Shown piece by piece: positions 25,262 to 33,544 of a DNA stretch of 48,587 nucleotides. Numbering within the stretch: position 1 is the first letter of the stretch; each line of letters starts with the position of its first letter. Under the pieces are notes generated by a model. It was not told where the DNA came from. It saw only the letters and a program-made list of their open reading frames with translations, and made no database searches. The stretch is taken from the NCBI GenBank assembly GCA_028712445.1, contig JAQTPY010000005.1, forward strand, positions 1-48,587. Direction: 5' to 3'. This stretch comes from Minisyncoccota bacterium (GTDB lineage Bacteria > Patescibacteriota > Minisyncoccia > Minisyncoccales > RBG-13-42-11). A program made the translations under genes and the position numbers.

Positions 25262-26725
25262 TTATTCAATTTCCCGCAGCACCTCCACCACAGGGACATC
25301 GGAAACGGCGAATGCCGTACTGCCATCTGAAGAAAGTCCTGAAGATTTATTCTCGTCAACGACTTCTATGATTCCCGAAATCATTCCCATCCAACAGCTA
25401 AACTTATACCTTCCTGCTTTTTGAGGTGTAAATTCTTTAACACTGGTTTTGCCGCGGGTAAGAGATATTTGACCATTAAATAGCGCTCTTGATATCACGG
25501 CATTTGTGCATCCGCTTGTTCCTTTATCGGTAATCTCCCACCTTACCGGTATCCCCGCTCTTACCTTGAACTTATTGGGGCTGTATCCAAACGATGAGGC
25601 ATTCATTTTCAAAATCTGCTTGCCATCAACAATCGGCGCCAAATCTTTGGCTTGAACCTCTTTTTGCCCGATCACGTTGCTGAAACTGGGCAATCCGAGG
25701 ATGTTTAACTGGGAATTAATATTAAATAGGGCAAAAAATAAAACTAAAGCTCCTGCTACCCTGAGAAAATTTTCTCCCATGTGAGGATTCTGAAAAAATT
25801 TAACGCTTGACAGTCCTATTAATAAAAGCGCGGGGGCTGTGCCTAGGGCAAAAAGAAACATTATAATGCCTCCCTGCAAAACATCACCGGAAAGAAGAGC
25901 TATGCTCTGGACTGTGATAGTAAATCCGCAGGGAAGAAGAAAAGTAAGAGCACCCATCATGAAAGGCGCAAACTTTCCCTGAAACTTGGAATCATCGGCA
26001 ACGTATCTTGTGAGAGACTTGGGCAGAGTGAACTGAAATCCCTGAAAAGCTTTTACGCCCAACATCTGCATGGCCAAAAAAAACATCATGACAGATATTA
26101 AAATGACCATCATTGAAGTAAATCCCAAAGAAATTTGAAGTTTACTGCCTACCCCTCCCAAAACCAAACCCAGCAGGGCAAAGGAAATTATTCTTCCCGC
26201 ATTGAACATTAAATGAGGCTGGAATTTGGTTAAAATGCTGTCTTTTTTTGAATATAATTCCATCCATTGCTTAGACATCGAAAGGACTATTCCTCCCACT
26301 AAAGCAGCGCAGGTAGAAAACCCTGCCAAGATTCCAAAAGCAAAAAAAGCAGGCAAAGCCGACTTGGCGCTAACATTAATCAGGGATGCAAGCCCCAATC
26401 TGTTTAAAAACAAAAATCCTCCGATTAAAACAAGGGATATCCCAAAAATTTTCCAATTTTTTTGGGGAGCATCTTTTCTTTTATCTGCCGCAGAAAAATC
26501 TGAAAAAACATAACCTTCTTTTGCGAAAATCCTATTTAAATTCTGCAAAGTTGGCCTTTCCCCCCGGTATTCTATCACCGCCCTTCCTTTATGAGCCGAT
26601 GCGTCCACTGATTCCACAGACCCTATTTCCAACAGCTTCTTTTCGATCAAAATTTCACAGGAAGAGCAGTGCATCCCCTCAACCCTGTAAATATGTTCTT
26701 TGATGTTTTCTTTCTTGCCAACCAT
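25262..26725 (-). CDS. HMA / DsbD2-type membrane / cupredoxin fusion protein
   Basis: 487 aa, three parts. HMA domain about 10-72 with GMHCSSC (Cys20, Cys23). A six-plus-segment membrane domain about 92-345 of the DsbD_2/sulfite-exporter type (FGILAGFSTCAALVGGIVLSMS, FMMGALTFLLPCGFTITVQ). A C-terminal cupredoxin-like domain about 375-460 with copper-ligand candidates GTSGCTNAVI and FSCWMGMISG. It could carry Cu or electrons from the cytoplasmic HMA side to the outer cupredoxin. Fourth gene from the end of the copper operon, directly after csoR. Confidence 0.88.
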   Translation of the reverse strand: MVGKKENIKEHIYRVEGMHCSSCEILIEKKLLEIGSVESVDASAHKGRAVIEYRGERPTLQNLNRIFAKEGYVFSDFSAADKRKDAPQKNWKIFGISLVLIGGFLFLNRLGLASLINVSAKSALPAFFAFGILAGFSTCAALVGGIVLSMSKQWMELYSKKDSILTKFQPHLMFNAGRIISFALLGLVLGGVGSKLQISLGFTSMMVILISVMMFFLAMQMLGVKAFQGFQFTLPKSLTRYVADDSKFQGKFAPFMMGALTFLLPCGFTITVQSIALLSGDVLQGGIIMFLFALGTAPALLLIGLSSVKFFQNPHMGENFLRVAGALVLFFALFNINSQLNILGLPSFSNVIGQKEVQAKDLAPIVDGKQILKMNASSFGYSPNKFKVRAGIPVRWEITDKGTSGCTNAVISRALFNGQISLTRGKTSVKEFTPQKAGRYKFSCWMGMISGIIEVVDENKSSGLSSDGSTAFAVSDVPVVEVLREIE

Positions 26726-26755
26726 AATACAAGATATAAAATGAGATATAAAAAA

Positions 26756-27028
26756 TTATTTGTTAAAAAGCTTTGTGACTTTCAATATTTCTGCAACCAT
26801 TTCTTTTTTCTTTTTTTCCGATTTTCCGGACATGGCATTCATAAAACAGGTATTTAAATGGTTTTCCATCAGCATCTGATGGGCTGATTTAAGCAAACCC
26901 AAAGCAGCCAAGTTTTGCTGCATGATATTAATGCAATATTCATCATTTTCGATCATTTTAAGAATCTTTGAAATTAAACTCTGAGCTTTTTTAAAGTTTA
27001 TTAAAGTTTTTTGTTTTTGTTTTGACAT
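26756..27028 (-). CDS. csoR: CsoR-family copper-sensing repressor
   Basis: 90 aa, all-helical DUF156 protein. The Cu(I) ligands of CsoR are present at the expected spacing: Cys32, His57 and Cys61 (YCINIMQQ and ENHLNTC). When copper binds, the repressor leaves DNA. It is the fourth gene in its own operon; a matching inverted repeat lies at the operon promoter (29555-29573). FrmR or nickel sensors in this family have other ligand sets, so copper is the best reading. Confidence 0.92.
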   Translation of the reverse strand: MSKQKQKTLINFKKAQSLISKILKMIENDEYCINIMQQNLAALGLLKSAHQMLMENHLNTCFMNAMSGKSEKKKKEMVAEILKVTKLFNK

Positions 27029-27029
27029 A

Positions 27030-27644
27030 TTATTGAATATTATCAGCTTCGTTTAATTTTTCAATTTCTTCAGCCAGTAAATCGTTTCTCAGACCCATCC
27101 TTGGGTCGTCGAGTGTATAGCGGATTATCCCGTCCTTGTCGATGACGAAATAAGTATGCCCAGGATACAATCCCTTCTGCATGGAAGAAGGGAGACTCAA
27201 AACATTGTATTTTTGAGAAACGTTTCCCCCGTTGTCAAAAAGAATTTTAGTATCGGAAATGGCAGGGTAGTTTTTTTTCTGCGACTGCCAGCTCTTAGGA
27301 GAATCCAAAACAACCGAAAAGGATTCTATTTCATCGGTGTTTAAACGGGGATCTTCGCTTAATTTAATAACCTGATCAAAACAGGCAGGATAACACCTCA
27401 GTCCTTCGCTAAAAAATAAAACCACGATTTTCCCTTTCAAGTCGCTCAAAGTGACTTTCTCGTCATTAATATCCGACAACGTAAAATTCGGAGCAATTTG
27501 GCCGACAGCCTCCTGAAAACGGATGTTTGACTGACTCTCGTTTCCTTGAGGATTCATTTTTGGCTGTAAAACTAAGATTAAAACCACTATTAAGCCGCCG
27601 ATTGCCAAAAAAATAAGAAGAGGAATTATATTTTCTTTGCTCAT
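27030..27644 (-). CDS. Membrane-anchored redoxin (AhpC/TSA-like)
   Basis: 204 aa. Membrane segment 7-27, then a redoxin domain: VGQIAPNFTLSDINDEKVTLSDLKGKIVVLFF, with Cys residues in GLRCYPACFDQ near the active-site position, and GHTYFVIDKDGIIRY. Two cysteines separated by three residues differ from the TlpA CxxC and look like a variant peroxiredoxin or thiol reductase. In the copper operon next to CcdA, which could supply electrons across the membrane. Confidence 0.85.
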   Translation of the reverse strand: MSKENIIPLLIFLAIGGLIVVLILVLQPKMNPQGNESQSNIRFQEAVGQIAPNFTLSDINDEKVTLSDLKGKIVVLFFSEGLRCYPACFDQVIKLSEDPRLNTDEIESFSVVLDSPKSWQSQKKNYPAISDTKILFDNGGNVSQKYNVLSLPSSMQKGLYPGHTYFVIDKDGIIRYTLDDPRMGLRNDLLAEEIEKLNEADNIQ

Positions 27645-27655
27645 ATTTTTTAAAG

Positions 27656-28522
27656 TTAATTTACTTTATTTTTTACTTGAGATATCGCTTTCTTTACCAA
27701 AATAAAGGTCATCAGCAAAAAAAACGAGACAATAATGATCCAGAATCCCGGAATGCTTTCTATAATTCCTGAAACTGAATTTACCACTCTGGCGGCAAAT
27801 ATATTAACAGAAATCTGAAAAGAAGAATCAACCCTCAGTTTCCCCATCATTTCCAGGGCTAAAATCAGAAATCCCATGGAAAGAAACATTGCCGAGGATA
27901 TTAAGTTAGAAACCGTAAGGATGATTTTTTTCTGGCCAAGGTTGTAACTCACGGTCTTGGTAAAAAAGGAAAATTTCTTTTCAATATTGAACTTGTCTAA
28001 GAATAAAGCTATGACGAAAAGAGGTATTACCATTCCCAAAACATAAGATAAAGAATACATTAATCCCCAGAAAGTTGAAGCCGGCAAGACTGAAAGCGCC
28101 AAAACCCCAGCAAGGACCGGAGCGCAACAGGTAGTGGCCAGCCCGGAAAGTATGCCCAAGAAAAAAATTGAAGCTGTGCCGTTATTTTTGATTTTAGGGC
28201 TGACATGGAAGGGTAGCCTTAAATGGAAACCCAACAGGGTTGATAACCCAAGGAATAAAAGGAATAGAGCCACCGCTAGGAAAATAACCTCGTGAAGCCC
28301 GACAAAAAGACTTCCCAAACTTCCAAACCCCAATCCCAGAGGAAGAAATACGATCAATATACCCAAGAAAAAAACAAAGGTCATGAAAAAAACTTTTGTT
28401 CTTTGTTTAAAAACGGATGCGAAATAAACAGGCAGAAGGACGGCAATGCAGCAAGGGGCAAAGAGAGCCGCCGCGCCGGCAATAAATGCAATGATCAAAG
28501 AAGTGCTTATCAAAAGTGACAT
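27656..28522 (-). CDS. CcdA/DsbD-like membrane thiol transporter
   Basis: 288 aa, about six to seven membrane segments. The two family cysteine sites are both doubled: FAPCC (Cys24, Cys25) and TTCCAP (about 136-140). CcdA carries reducing power from cytoplasmic thioredoxin to outside thiol proteins. In this operon those are likely the redoxin and DUF2318 proteins; trxB at 36125 would be the electron source. The C-terminal segment after residue 240 is an extra anchor. Confidence 0.85.
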   Translation of the reverse strand: MSLLISTSLIIAFIAGAAALFAPCCIAVLLPVYFASVFKQRTKVFFMTFVFFLGILIVFLPLGLGFGSLGSLFVGLHEVIFLAVALFLLFLGLSTLLGFHLRLPFHVSPKIKNNGTASIFFLGILSGLATTCCAPVLAGVLALSVLPASTFWGLMYSLSYVLGMVIPLFVIALFLDKFNIEKKFSFFTKTVSYNLGQKKIILTVSNLISSAMFLSMGFLILALEMMGKLRVDSSFQISVNIFAARVVNSVSGIIESIPGFWIIIVSFFLLMTFILVKKAISQVKNKVN

Positions 28523-28539
28523 AATGATTTCTTAATTTA

Positions 28540-29526
28540 TTATATCGCGCATCCGTTGCCTCCGCCTCCTTGAACCGGTTCAACCTGGGATAAAACCTGG
28601 CTGTATCCCGAAGAGCTCGAGAAATCAAACCCCAAAGCTTTTTTAGCATCAACATCCTTCCATTTTATTCCCTGCCCTGCAAAATATTTCGCAATCGTCT
28701 GATAAGTATCAGGAAACCAATAAGAATTGACTACTAGGGCAGTGTCATACATTTCCTTTTCATTTGCTCCCTGGAAGGCCATTAATTCCAGAAGCCCAAG
28801 CATGGCCATACCATGATTGCAATCTGGAAAATAAGTGGAATTTCCGCAGCAAGGACGATAAATATTTTTACTTACACTTTCGACCAGCGACTCCTGTTCC
28901 GGCGTTAATTCCACCAGACGCATTGCGCTGTAATAATTCATCACGGGCCCCTTAGATAAGGTCCAACCTCCAGTAGAAGCAAATTTGCCGGCTCCTCCGA
29001 ATCTTTCCTCCTGCATTGGGCCTTTTTCCAGAACAGGGCTTTTATTAATCAAACCAAAGGCCCACAAAATATTCAAAAGAAATCCGGAATTCTGAGGAGA
29101 AATAACCAGCTTGCCATTGTCTGAACCGTAAAGAAGTTTTTTGGAGGATTCATCTAATCCTCCTCTCTGGGCATAAATTTGCTCCAGCTTGTCCTTATCA
29201 ATCACACCTGCTTCCACCATTCTTTTGCCCAGATCTCCCCACCTTACCGGCAAAGAGACAGTTTCGGAAAATGTCGGCAAATTCTCGCCTGAAGCAGAAT
29301 CGTTATTAATTAGACTGCCGTTGTCAGATTTTTGCAAAAACTTGTCTCCGAAAAAAAGACTTAAAATAAAAATTAAAATAATTATCAATATTATGCCCAA
29401 AAAAAGATATTGCCGAATGAATTTTTTTAAAATATCTCTGAGCGAAGAATTTTGATCGTCTTTATTGCTCGACTGCTTAATGTCTGATTCTTTTTTATCG
29501 AAATCTTTTTGTGAACAGCAATCCAT
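28540..29526 (-). CDS. Anchored Cys-rich protein of unknown function, first copper-operon gene
   Basis: 328 aa from ATG 29526; an in-frame TTG at 29550 would add eight residues. It begins MDCCSQKDFD, has one membrane segment at about 38-60, and is outside the membrane after that. The most distinctive block is YRPCCGNSTYFPDCNHGMAMLGLLELM, with three Cys, one His and three Met that could bind copper. The C-terminus ends GGGGNGCAI. The family is not recognised by name. As the first gene after the CsoR box, a role as a metal-binding surface protein is inferred. Confidence 0.8.
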   Translation of the reverse strand: MDCCSQKDFDKKESDIKQSSNKDDQNSSLRDILKKFIRQYLFLGIILIIILIFILSLFFGDKFLQKSDNGSLINNDSASGENLPTFSETVSLPVRWGDLGKRMVEAGVIDKDKLEQIYAQRGGLDESSKKLLYGSDNGKLVISPQNSGFLLNILWAFGLINKSPVLEKGPMQEERFGGAGKFASTGGWTLSKGPVMNYYSAMRLVELTPEQESLVESVSKNIYRPCCGNSTYFPDCNHGMAMLGLLELMAFQGANEKEMYDTALVVNSYWFPDTYQTIAKYFAGQGIKWKDVDAKKALGFDFSSSSGYSQVLSQVEPVQGGGGNGCAI

Positions 29527-29554
29527 AAATAAAATTTTAAGATTTATCAATTAA

Positions 29555-29573
29555 ACACCCATACCAGGGGTAT
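29555..29573 (-). promoter_or_regulatory. CsoR-type operator
   Basis: Minus strand ATACCCCTGGTATGGGTGT: an imperfect inverted repeat with ACCC and GGGT arms, as in known CsoR boxes. It lies about 12-30 nt downstream of the -10, where a bound repressor would block transcription. csoR itself is in the operon. Confidence 0.65.
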
Positions 29574-29583
29574 AGGTATCTTT

Positions 29584-29611
29584 ATGATATCAAAAGAAAA
29601 AGCTGTGTCAA
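29584..29611 (-). promoter_or_regulatory. Copper-operon promoter
   Basis: TTGACA (29606-29611), 16 nt, TATCAT (29584-29589). Leader about 50 nt to ATG 29526, containing the CsoR-type repeat. Confidence 0.7.
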
Positions 29612-29616
29612 GCTTC

Positions 29617-29637
29617 AAAAAAAGAGGGCTCTCCCCC
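29617..29637 (-). terminator. Probable weak terminator after the 169-aa gene
   Basis: On the minus strand five G residues, AGAG and CCCTC pair over five positions (one G-U) and are followed by seven T residues. The stem is short; the eight-G run (29633-29640) is also a likely place for sequencing error. Confidence 0.5.
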
Positions 29638-29657
29638 CCCATTAAGTATTTTGAATT

Positions 29658-30167
29658 TTAAAAAAGAACTGCGATCATTTTGACCGATCTGTCTTCTGAA
29701 ACTGCCAGAACCTTTTGTTTTAAAATATCTATCCTGAAAACCTTGATTGTGTTTCCTGTCTTTGCTATAACAATCGGACAGATTGGACTTTTAGAATCGG
29801 CTTTCATAAATCCCGCAGGAATCCCCAACCATCCCGGTTGTTTTAAGCCCCCAATAAATTGAAAAATCATGTCCGATTCCTCTGCTGAACCAGGGCTTTT
29901 ATTTGAGAAATCAGCCAAAAAACTTTCAACCTCTCCAACGGCGACTATGTCGTAGTATTTCTTTTCTGAACCCCGAATCTGAGCTTCAGGAAAAGTCTCC
30001 CGCAATAGTCCCATCACGTCTTCGTGGCTTATTCTTTCCACGATCGCCGGTTGATGAACGAAAACCAGGGGTTCCCTCATGGGGAAATGATTCATGAATC
30101 CGTACATGATCGCTATCATCAGAACAGCCATTGTAAAATTCATCACCGCTATATGCCGCCAAGACAT
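29658..30167 (-). CDS. Anchored protein of unknown function (169 aa)
   Basis: Membrane segment about 7-26, then a mainly beta/alpha outside domain. One Cys (SPICPIV). The family is not recognised. Strong SD (AAGGAG, 8 nt before the ATG), unlike its copper and isc neighbours. It has its own unit between mnmA and the copper operon; a candidate promoter TTGATT-N16-TTAATT lies near 30225-30260 but is weak. Confidence 0.75.
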   Translation of the reverse strand: MSWRHIAVMNFTMAVLMIAIMYGFMNHFPMREPLVFVHQPAIVERISHEDVMGLLRETFPEAQIRGSEKKYYDIVAVGEVESFLADFSNKSPGSAEESDMIFQFIGGLKQPGWLGIPAGFMKADSKSPICPIVIAKTGNTIKVFRIDILKQKVLAVSEDRSVKMIAVLF

Positions 30168-30267
30168 TTGCGTTCTCCTTTGCTAAATTTTCAAAAAACA
30201 AATTGAAACTTTGTTTTCTTCCTTACATTTTCAAATTAACAGAAAAAATGAAGATAATCAATTATAT

Positions 30268-31347
30268 TTAGAGAATAATTCCCCCGCCCAAAAGTTCCTC
30301 CCCCTTATAAAACACAACTGATTGACCAGGAGTAACGGCTCTTTGGGCAACCTTAAACCTTAAACTATATACTTTATGCTTTTGATCTTTGTTAATGACG
30401 GCTGAGGCTGATTGGCTGCGATAACGGATTTTTGCTTTAACCTCCAGGGGAAGATCGGGTTCCTTGCCTGAAATCCAGTTAACTTCCGTAAACACAAGTT
30501 CTTCTCGAAGAAGGTCTTTTTCATTACTGCTGACAATTAAACGGTTTCTTCTAAAATCCTTGTCTATAGCATAATAAGGGCCACCGGAAAGCCCTATTCT
30601 TTTTCTTTGGCCCAAAGTATAAAACCAGAGGCCTGAATGTCTGCCCACGGTTTTGCCTTTCCTATCAACAATTTCCCCTGCTTTATTTTTCAGATATTTG
30701 GAAAGAAATTCTTCCAAGGTTTTAGGGACAAAGCAAACTTCTTGGGATTTTTTCACACCCTCAAAGGGCAGTTTTAATTTTTCTGCCATTTTTTCAACTT
30801 CGCTTCTTAAATAGTTTCCAATTGGAAACAAAACCTTTTCCAATTGTTTTTGGCTTAATGTCCAGAGAAAATAAGACTGATCTTTGTTCCTGTCCTGGCT
30901 GCGCAATAAGGAGACTTCATTTTTCTTCCTTTTAATTCTGGCGTAGTGGCCGGTTGCAATAAAATCTGCCTGGAGTTTTATTGCTTTTTCCAAAAGCATT
31001 CCGAATTTTATTTCCTTATTGCAGACAACACAAGGATTGGGAGTCGATCCTTTTTTGTAAGTTTTCAAAAAATAATCAACTACTCTCTTTTTGAACTCAT
31101 TTTTAAAATTCAGCACATAAAAGGGAATTTCTAAAATTGACGCCACCTCCCGAGCCCTTCTTTCAGATTCCGGGGAACAGCACCTGTTGTAATCGCAATC
31201 TTTGGCGGAATGATCTTCGTCTGACCAGAATTTCATAAAAACACCCACAACATCAAAACCCTCTTTTTTTAAAAGAGCTGCTGCAACTGAGGAGTCAACT
31301 CCTCCCGACATGGCGCAAACAACTTTTCTACCCTTGTTCCTCTCCAT
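30268..31347 (-). CDS. mnmA: tRNA-specific 2-thiouridylase MnmA
   Basis: 359 aa. PP-loop SGGVDSSVAAALL at 14-26, first catalytic Cys in PNPCVVCNKEIKFG and second in SQEVCFVPK, plus TGHYARI, RDQSYFLW and the C-terminal beta domain. It makes 2-thiouridine at position 34 of Lys, Glu and Gln tRNAs with sulfur from IscS. Its start overlaps the iscU end by about 20 nt, giving an iscR-iscS-iscU-mnmA operon. No tusA-E relay is visible here. Confidence 0.97.
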   Translation of the reverse strand: MERNKGRKVVCAMSGGVDSSVAAALLKKEGFDVVGVFMKFWSDEDHSAKDCDYNRCCSPESERRAREVASILEIPFYVLNFKNEFKKRVVDYFLKTYKKGSTPNPCVVCNKEIKFGMLLEKAIKLQADFIATGHYARIKRKKNEVSLLRSQDRNKDQSYFLWTLSQKQLEKVLFPIGNYLRSEVEKMAEKLKLPFEGVKKSQEVCFVPKTLEEFLSKYLKNKAGEIVDRKGKTVGRHSGLWFYTLGQRKRIGLSGGPYYAIDKDFRRNRLIVSSNEKDLLREELVFTEVNWISGKEPDLPLEVKAKIRYRSQSASAVINKDQKHKVYSLRFKVAQRAVTPGQSVVFYKGEELLGGGIIL

Positions 31348-31810
31348 GGAATTTCCTTTTAATCTCTCTTTCTACTTTTTCGGCGTGTTCGTGCCTCTTT
31401 TGAAGATCAGGAGCAATTTCCTTTCCTTCTTTTTTATAATAATCGTAAATGGCCTCTCCTAAAGCATCTACAGCCAGCATCGAGCAATGCATTTTAATAG
31501 CAGGAACATCTCCAAGCTTTTTTACTAAATCTTCTTTAGTGATTTTTAAAGCATTCTCAATTGTTTTTCCCTTAACCATGGTGGTTAAAAGGCTGGTGTT
31601 GGCCACAGCAACGGTACAGCCAAAAGTCTCAAACTTCACATCCTTTATCACTTCTCTCTCCTTCTTGTCTTTTGCTATCTTCAAATACAAATGCATAATA
31701 TCGCCACACTTTATGTTTCCGACTTTGCCCAAACCCGAGGGATTTTTGATCTTCCCCACATTCTGAGGTTTTTTGAAATGCTTCATTATTTCCTTTGAAT
31801 ATAAGTTCAT
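31328..31810 (-). CDS. iscU: Iron-sulfur cluster scaffold IscU/NifU-N
   Basis: 160 aa. Cluster ligands at Cys35 (NIKCGD), Asp37, Cys65 (FGCTVAVANTS), His108 and Cys109 (IKMHCSM). The site FGCTVAVANTS has TVAV where FGCGSAIASSS is usual. The C-terminal 35 residues are a charged helical tail rich in K, E and H. It assembles [2Fe-2S] clusters with sulfur from IscS, 3 nt upstream in the operon. Confidence 0.95.
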   Translation of the reverse strand: MNLYSKEIMKHFKKPQNVGKIKNPSGLGKVGNIKCGDIMHLYLKIAKDKKEREVIKDVKFETFGCTVAVANTSLLTTMVKGKTIENALKITKEDLVKKLGDVPAIKMHCSMLAVDALGEAIYDYYKKEGKEIAPDLQKRHEHAEKVEREIKRKFHGEEQG

Positions 31811-31813
31811 AAA

Positions 31814-32983
31814 TTAATCAAATTTAAAGCTCGTTTTAAATGGTGAAATTTTCCTCAAATTTTCAACTATTTGAGGCAGAACCCTGATAAGATAATTTAT
31901 CTCGCTTTCCTTACTCCATCTTCCTAGGCTTATTCTTAAGGAACCATGCGCTTCCTGGTGCTTTAAGCCCAAAGCCATCAAAACATGGCTTGGCTCCAAA
32001 GTGACTGAGGAACAGGCAGACCCCGTCGAAGCGGCAATACCTTCCAAATCCAACTGCATTACCAGAGACTCTCCTTCAATAAAATCAAACCAAAAATTAT
32101 TGATATTAGGCAGTTTTTTCTGAGGATGACCATTTAAATGCGAACCTTCAATTTTAAGAAGTCCTTTAATCAGTTTTTGGCTTAAGCGGAACAATCTCAA
32201 ATTTTCCTTCTTCATGTCTTTTTTTGCTATTCTGACGGCCTCAGCAAAACCCACTATGCCAGGAACATTGGACGTGGAAGATCTTAACCCTGATTCCTGC
32301 CCCCCGCCATGCAGAAGAGGTTCTATTTTTATTCCTTTTCTGATATATAAACAGGCGACTCCTTTAGGGCCATAAATCTTGTGTGACGAAGCTGACAGCA
32401 AATCAATATTCATTTTATTCACGTCTATGGGAATCTTACCGAAGCTCTGGACTGCGTCTGTGTGGAAAAGAACTCCTTTTTGTCTGCATGCAGCTCCCAA
32501 TTCCTTCACAGGTTGAATTGTCCCTATTTCATTTGAAGCATGTATCAGGGAAACCAAAATCGTGTCTTTCTTTATTGCGTTTTCCAGATCTCGAGGATTC
32601 AAAAGCCCGTATTTGTCCACAGGCAAACGGGTGATTTGATAACCCTGTTTTTCCAGCCATTTGGCAGACTCCCTGACGCAGGGATGCTCAATCTGAGAAA
32701 TTATAATATGCCTCCCCTTCTCTTTGTTTGCCTGAGCCAATCCTTTCAAAACCGAATTATTGCTTTCAGTAGCTGAACCAGTAAAGATAATCTCTTTAAT
32801 TTCAGCCCCAATAAAATCGGCTATTTCCTTCCGACTTTTTTCCAAAGCCAATTTGGCTTCCTGGCCAAAACCATGCAAAGACATCGGGTTGCCAAACTTT
32901 TCCGAAAAGTATGGCAGCATAGCTTTAATCACCCTTGGATCGACGGGAGAAGTGGCTGCATAATCAAAGTATATTTTTTTCAT
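31814..32983 (-). CDS. iscS: Cysteine desulfurase IscS/NifS
   Basis: 389 aa from MKKIYFDYAATSP. PLP lysine in SSHKIYGPKG, HTDAVQSFGKIPIDV for PLP, and mobile-loop Cys in STGSACSSVTLEPSHVL. It strips sulfur from cysteine for Fe-S clusters (IscU) and tRNA thiolation (MnmA), both in the operon. The frame opens six codons earlier, overlapping the iscR end; ATG 32983 is the family start. Confidence 0.97.
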   Translation of the reverse strand: MKKIYFDYAATSPVDPRVIKAMLPYFSEKFGNPMSLHGFGQEAKLALEKSRKEIADFIGAEIKEIIFTGSATESNNSVLKGLAQANKEKGRHIIISQIEHPCVRESAKWLEKQGYQITRLPVDKYGLLNPRDLENAIKKDTILVSLIHASNEIGTIQPVKELGAACRQKGVLFHTDAVQSFGKIPIDVNKMNIDLLSASSHKIYGPKGVACLYIRKGIKIEPLLHGGGQESGLRSSTSNVPGIVGFAEAVRIAKKDMKKENLRLFRLSQKLIKGLLKIEGSHLNGHPQKKLPNINNFWFDFIEGESLVMQLDLEGIAASTGSACSSVTLEPSHVLMALGLKHQEAHGSLRISLGRWSKESEINYLIRVLPQIVENLRKISPFKTSFKFD

Positions 32984-32990
32984 TGTTTTA

Positions 32991-33404
32991 TTATTTTGCA
33001 ATTAAATTAGCTAAAGTTATTGAATTCAAGGCTTTTTCAAGAGAATTCTGGATCCTTAGCCAAAATTTCTTGGTCAGGCATTTTTTCGACAAAGGACAAT
33101 TGCGCTTTCTGCCATTTTTATCGGCAATACAGCTCACTAGTCCTTCTCTTCCTTCCAAAACTCTGACTATCTCTCCTGTTTTAACTTTTGAGGGTGATCT
33201 TGCCAAAAAATAACCGCCATGACTTCCTCTTTTTGATTCAATAAGGCCTGATTTTTCAATCCGAGAAACTATCTTTTCCAAATAATCAAAGGGGATTTTT
33301 TCAGCTTTTGATATTTCCTTTAAAGAACATGTCTTTTTCTTGTTTTTGGCAAGATAAACCATGGCTCGCAGGCCGTATTGAGTTTTTGTTGATATCCTTA
33401 TCAT
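32991..33404 (-). CDS. iscR: Rrf2/IscR-family Fe-S-sensing regulator
   Basis: 137 aa winged-helix protein. Wing-helix part 1-65 (TQYGLRAMVYLAK, IPFDYLEKIVSRIEKSGLIESKRGSHGGYFLA); cluster cysteines Cys92, Cys103 and Cys109, close to the IscR pattern. With a [2Fe-2S] cluster it would repress the isc operon. The operator-like palindrome over its own promoter supports autoregulation. Confidence 0.95.
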   Translation of the reverse strand: MIRISTKTQYGLRAMVYLAKNKKKTCSLKEISKAEKIPFDYLEKIVSRIEKSGLIESKRGSHGGYFLARSPSKVKTGEIVRVLEGREGLVSCIADKNGRKRNCPLSKKCLTKKFWLRIQNSLEKALNSITLANLIAK

Positions 33405-33409
33405 AAATT

Positions 33410-33434
33410 AAAACCGACTATTATTGTCGGTTTT
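33410..33434 (-). promoter_or_regulatory. IscR type-1-like operator
   Basis: Perfect inverted repeat AAAACCGAC-N7-GTCGGTTTT, 25 nt long. Its length and CCGAC/GTCGG core agree with the E. coli IscR type-1 site (YYGACT-N5-AGTCRR layout). It starts right at the -10 and covers the transcription start. Confidence 0.75.
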
Positions 33435-33463
33435 AGTTTATCTTATCCCAAAAACCTTGTCAA
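33435..33463 (-). promoter_or_regulatory. isc operon promoter
   Basis: TTGACA (33458-33463), 17 nt, TAAACT (33435-33440), followed at once by the IscR-like palindrome. Leader about 25 nt. Confidence 0.75.
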
Positions 33464-33544
33464 ATATTTATAGAATAATATCTTAAAATATGCCTAAGCA
33501 TAAATATTACGACCATGCCAAAACTGCCCAGAACTGCTTTAAAA

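Noticed and set aside
29633-29640. Eight-C run as a phase-variation tract
   Set aside because: It is between genes, after a stop codon, and no frame depends on its length; more likely part of a weak terminator or a sequencing-prone run.
33410-33434. The iscR palindrome as an intrinsic terminator
   Set aside because: It starts at a consensus -10 and covers the start site; on the minus strand only four T residues, belonging to the arm, follow the core. An operator fits better.
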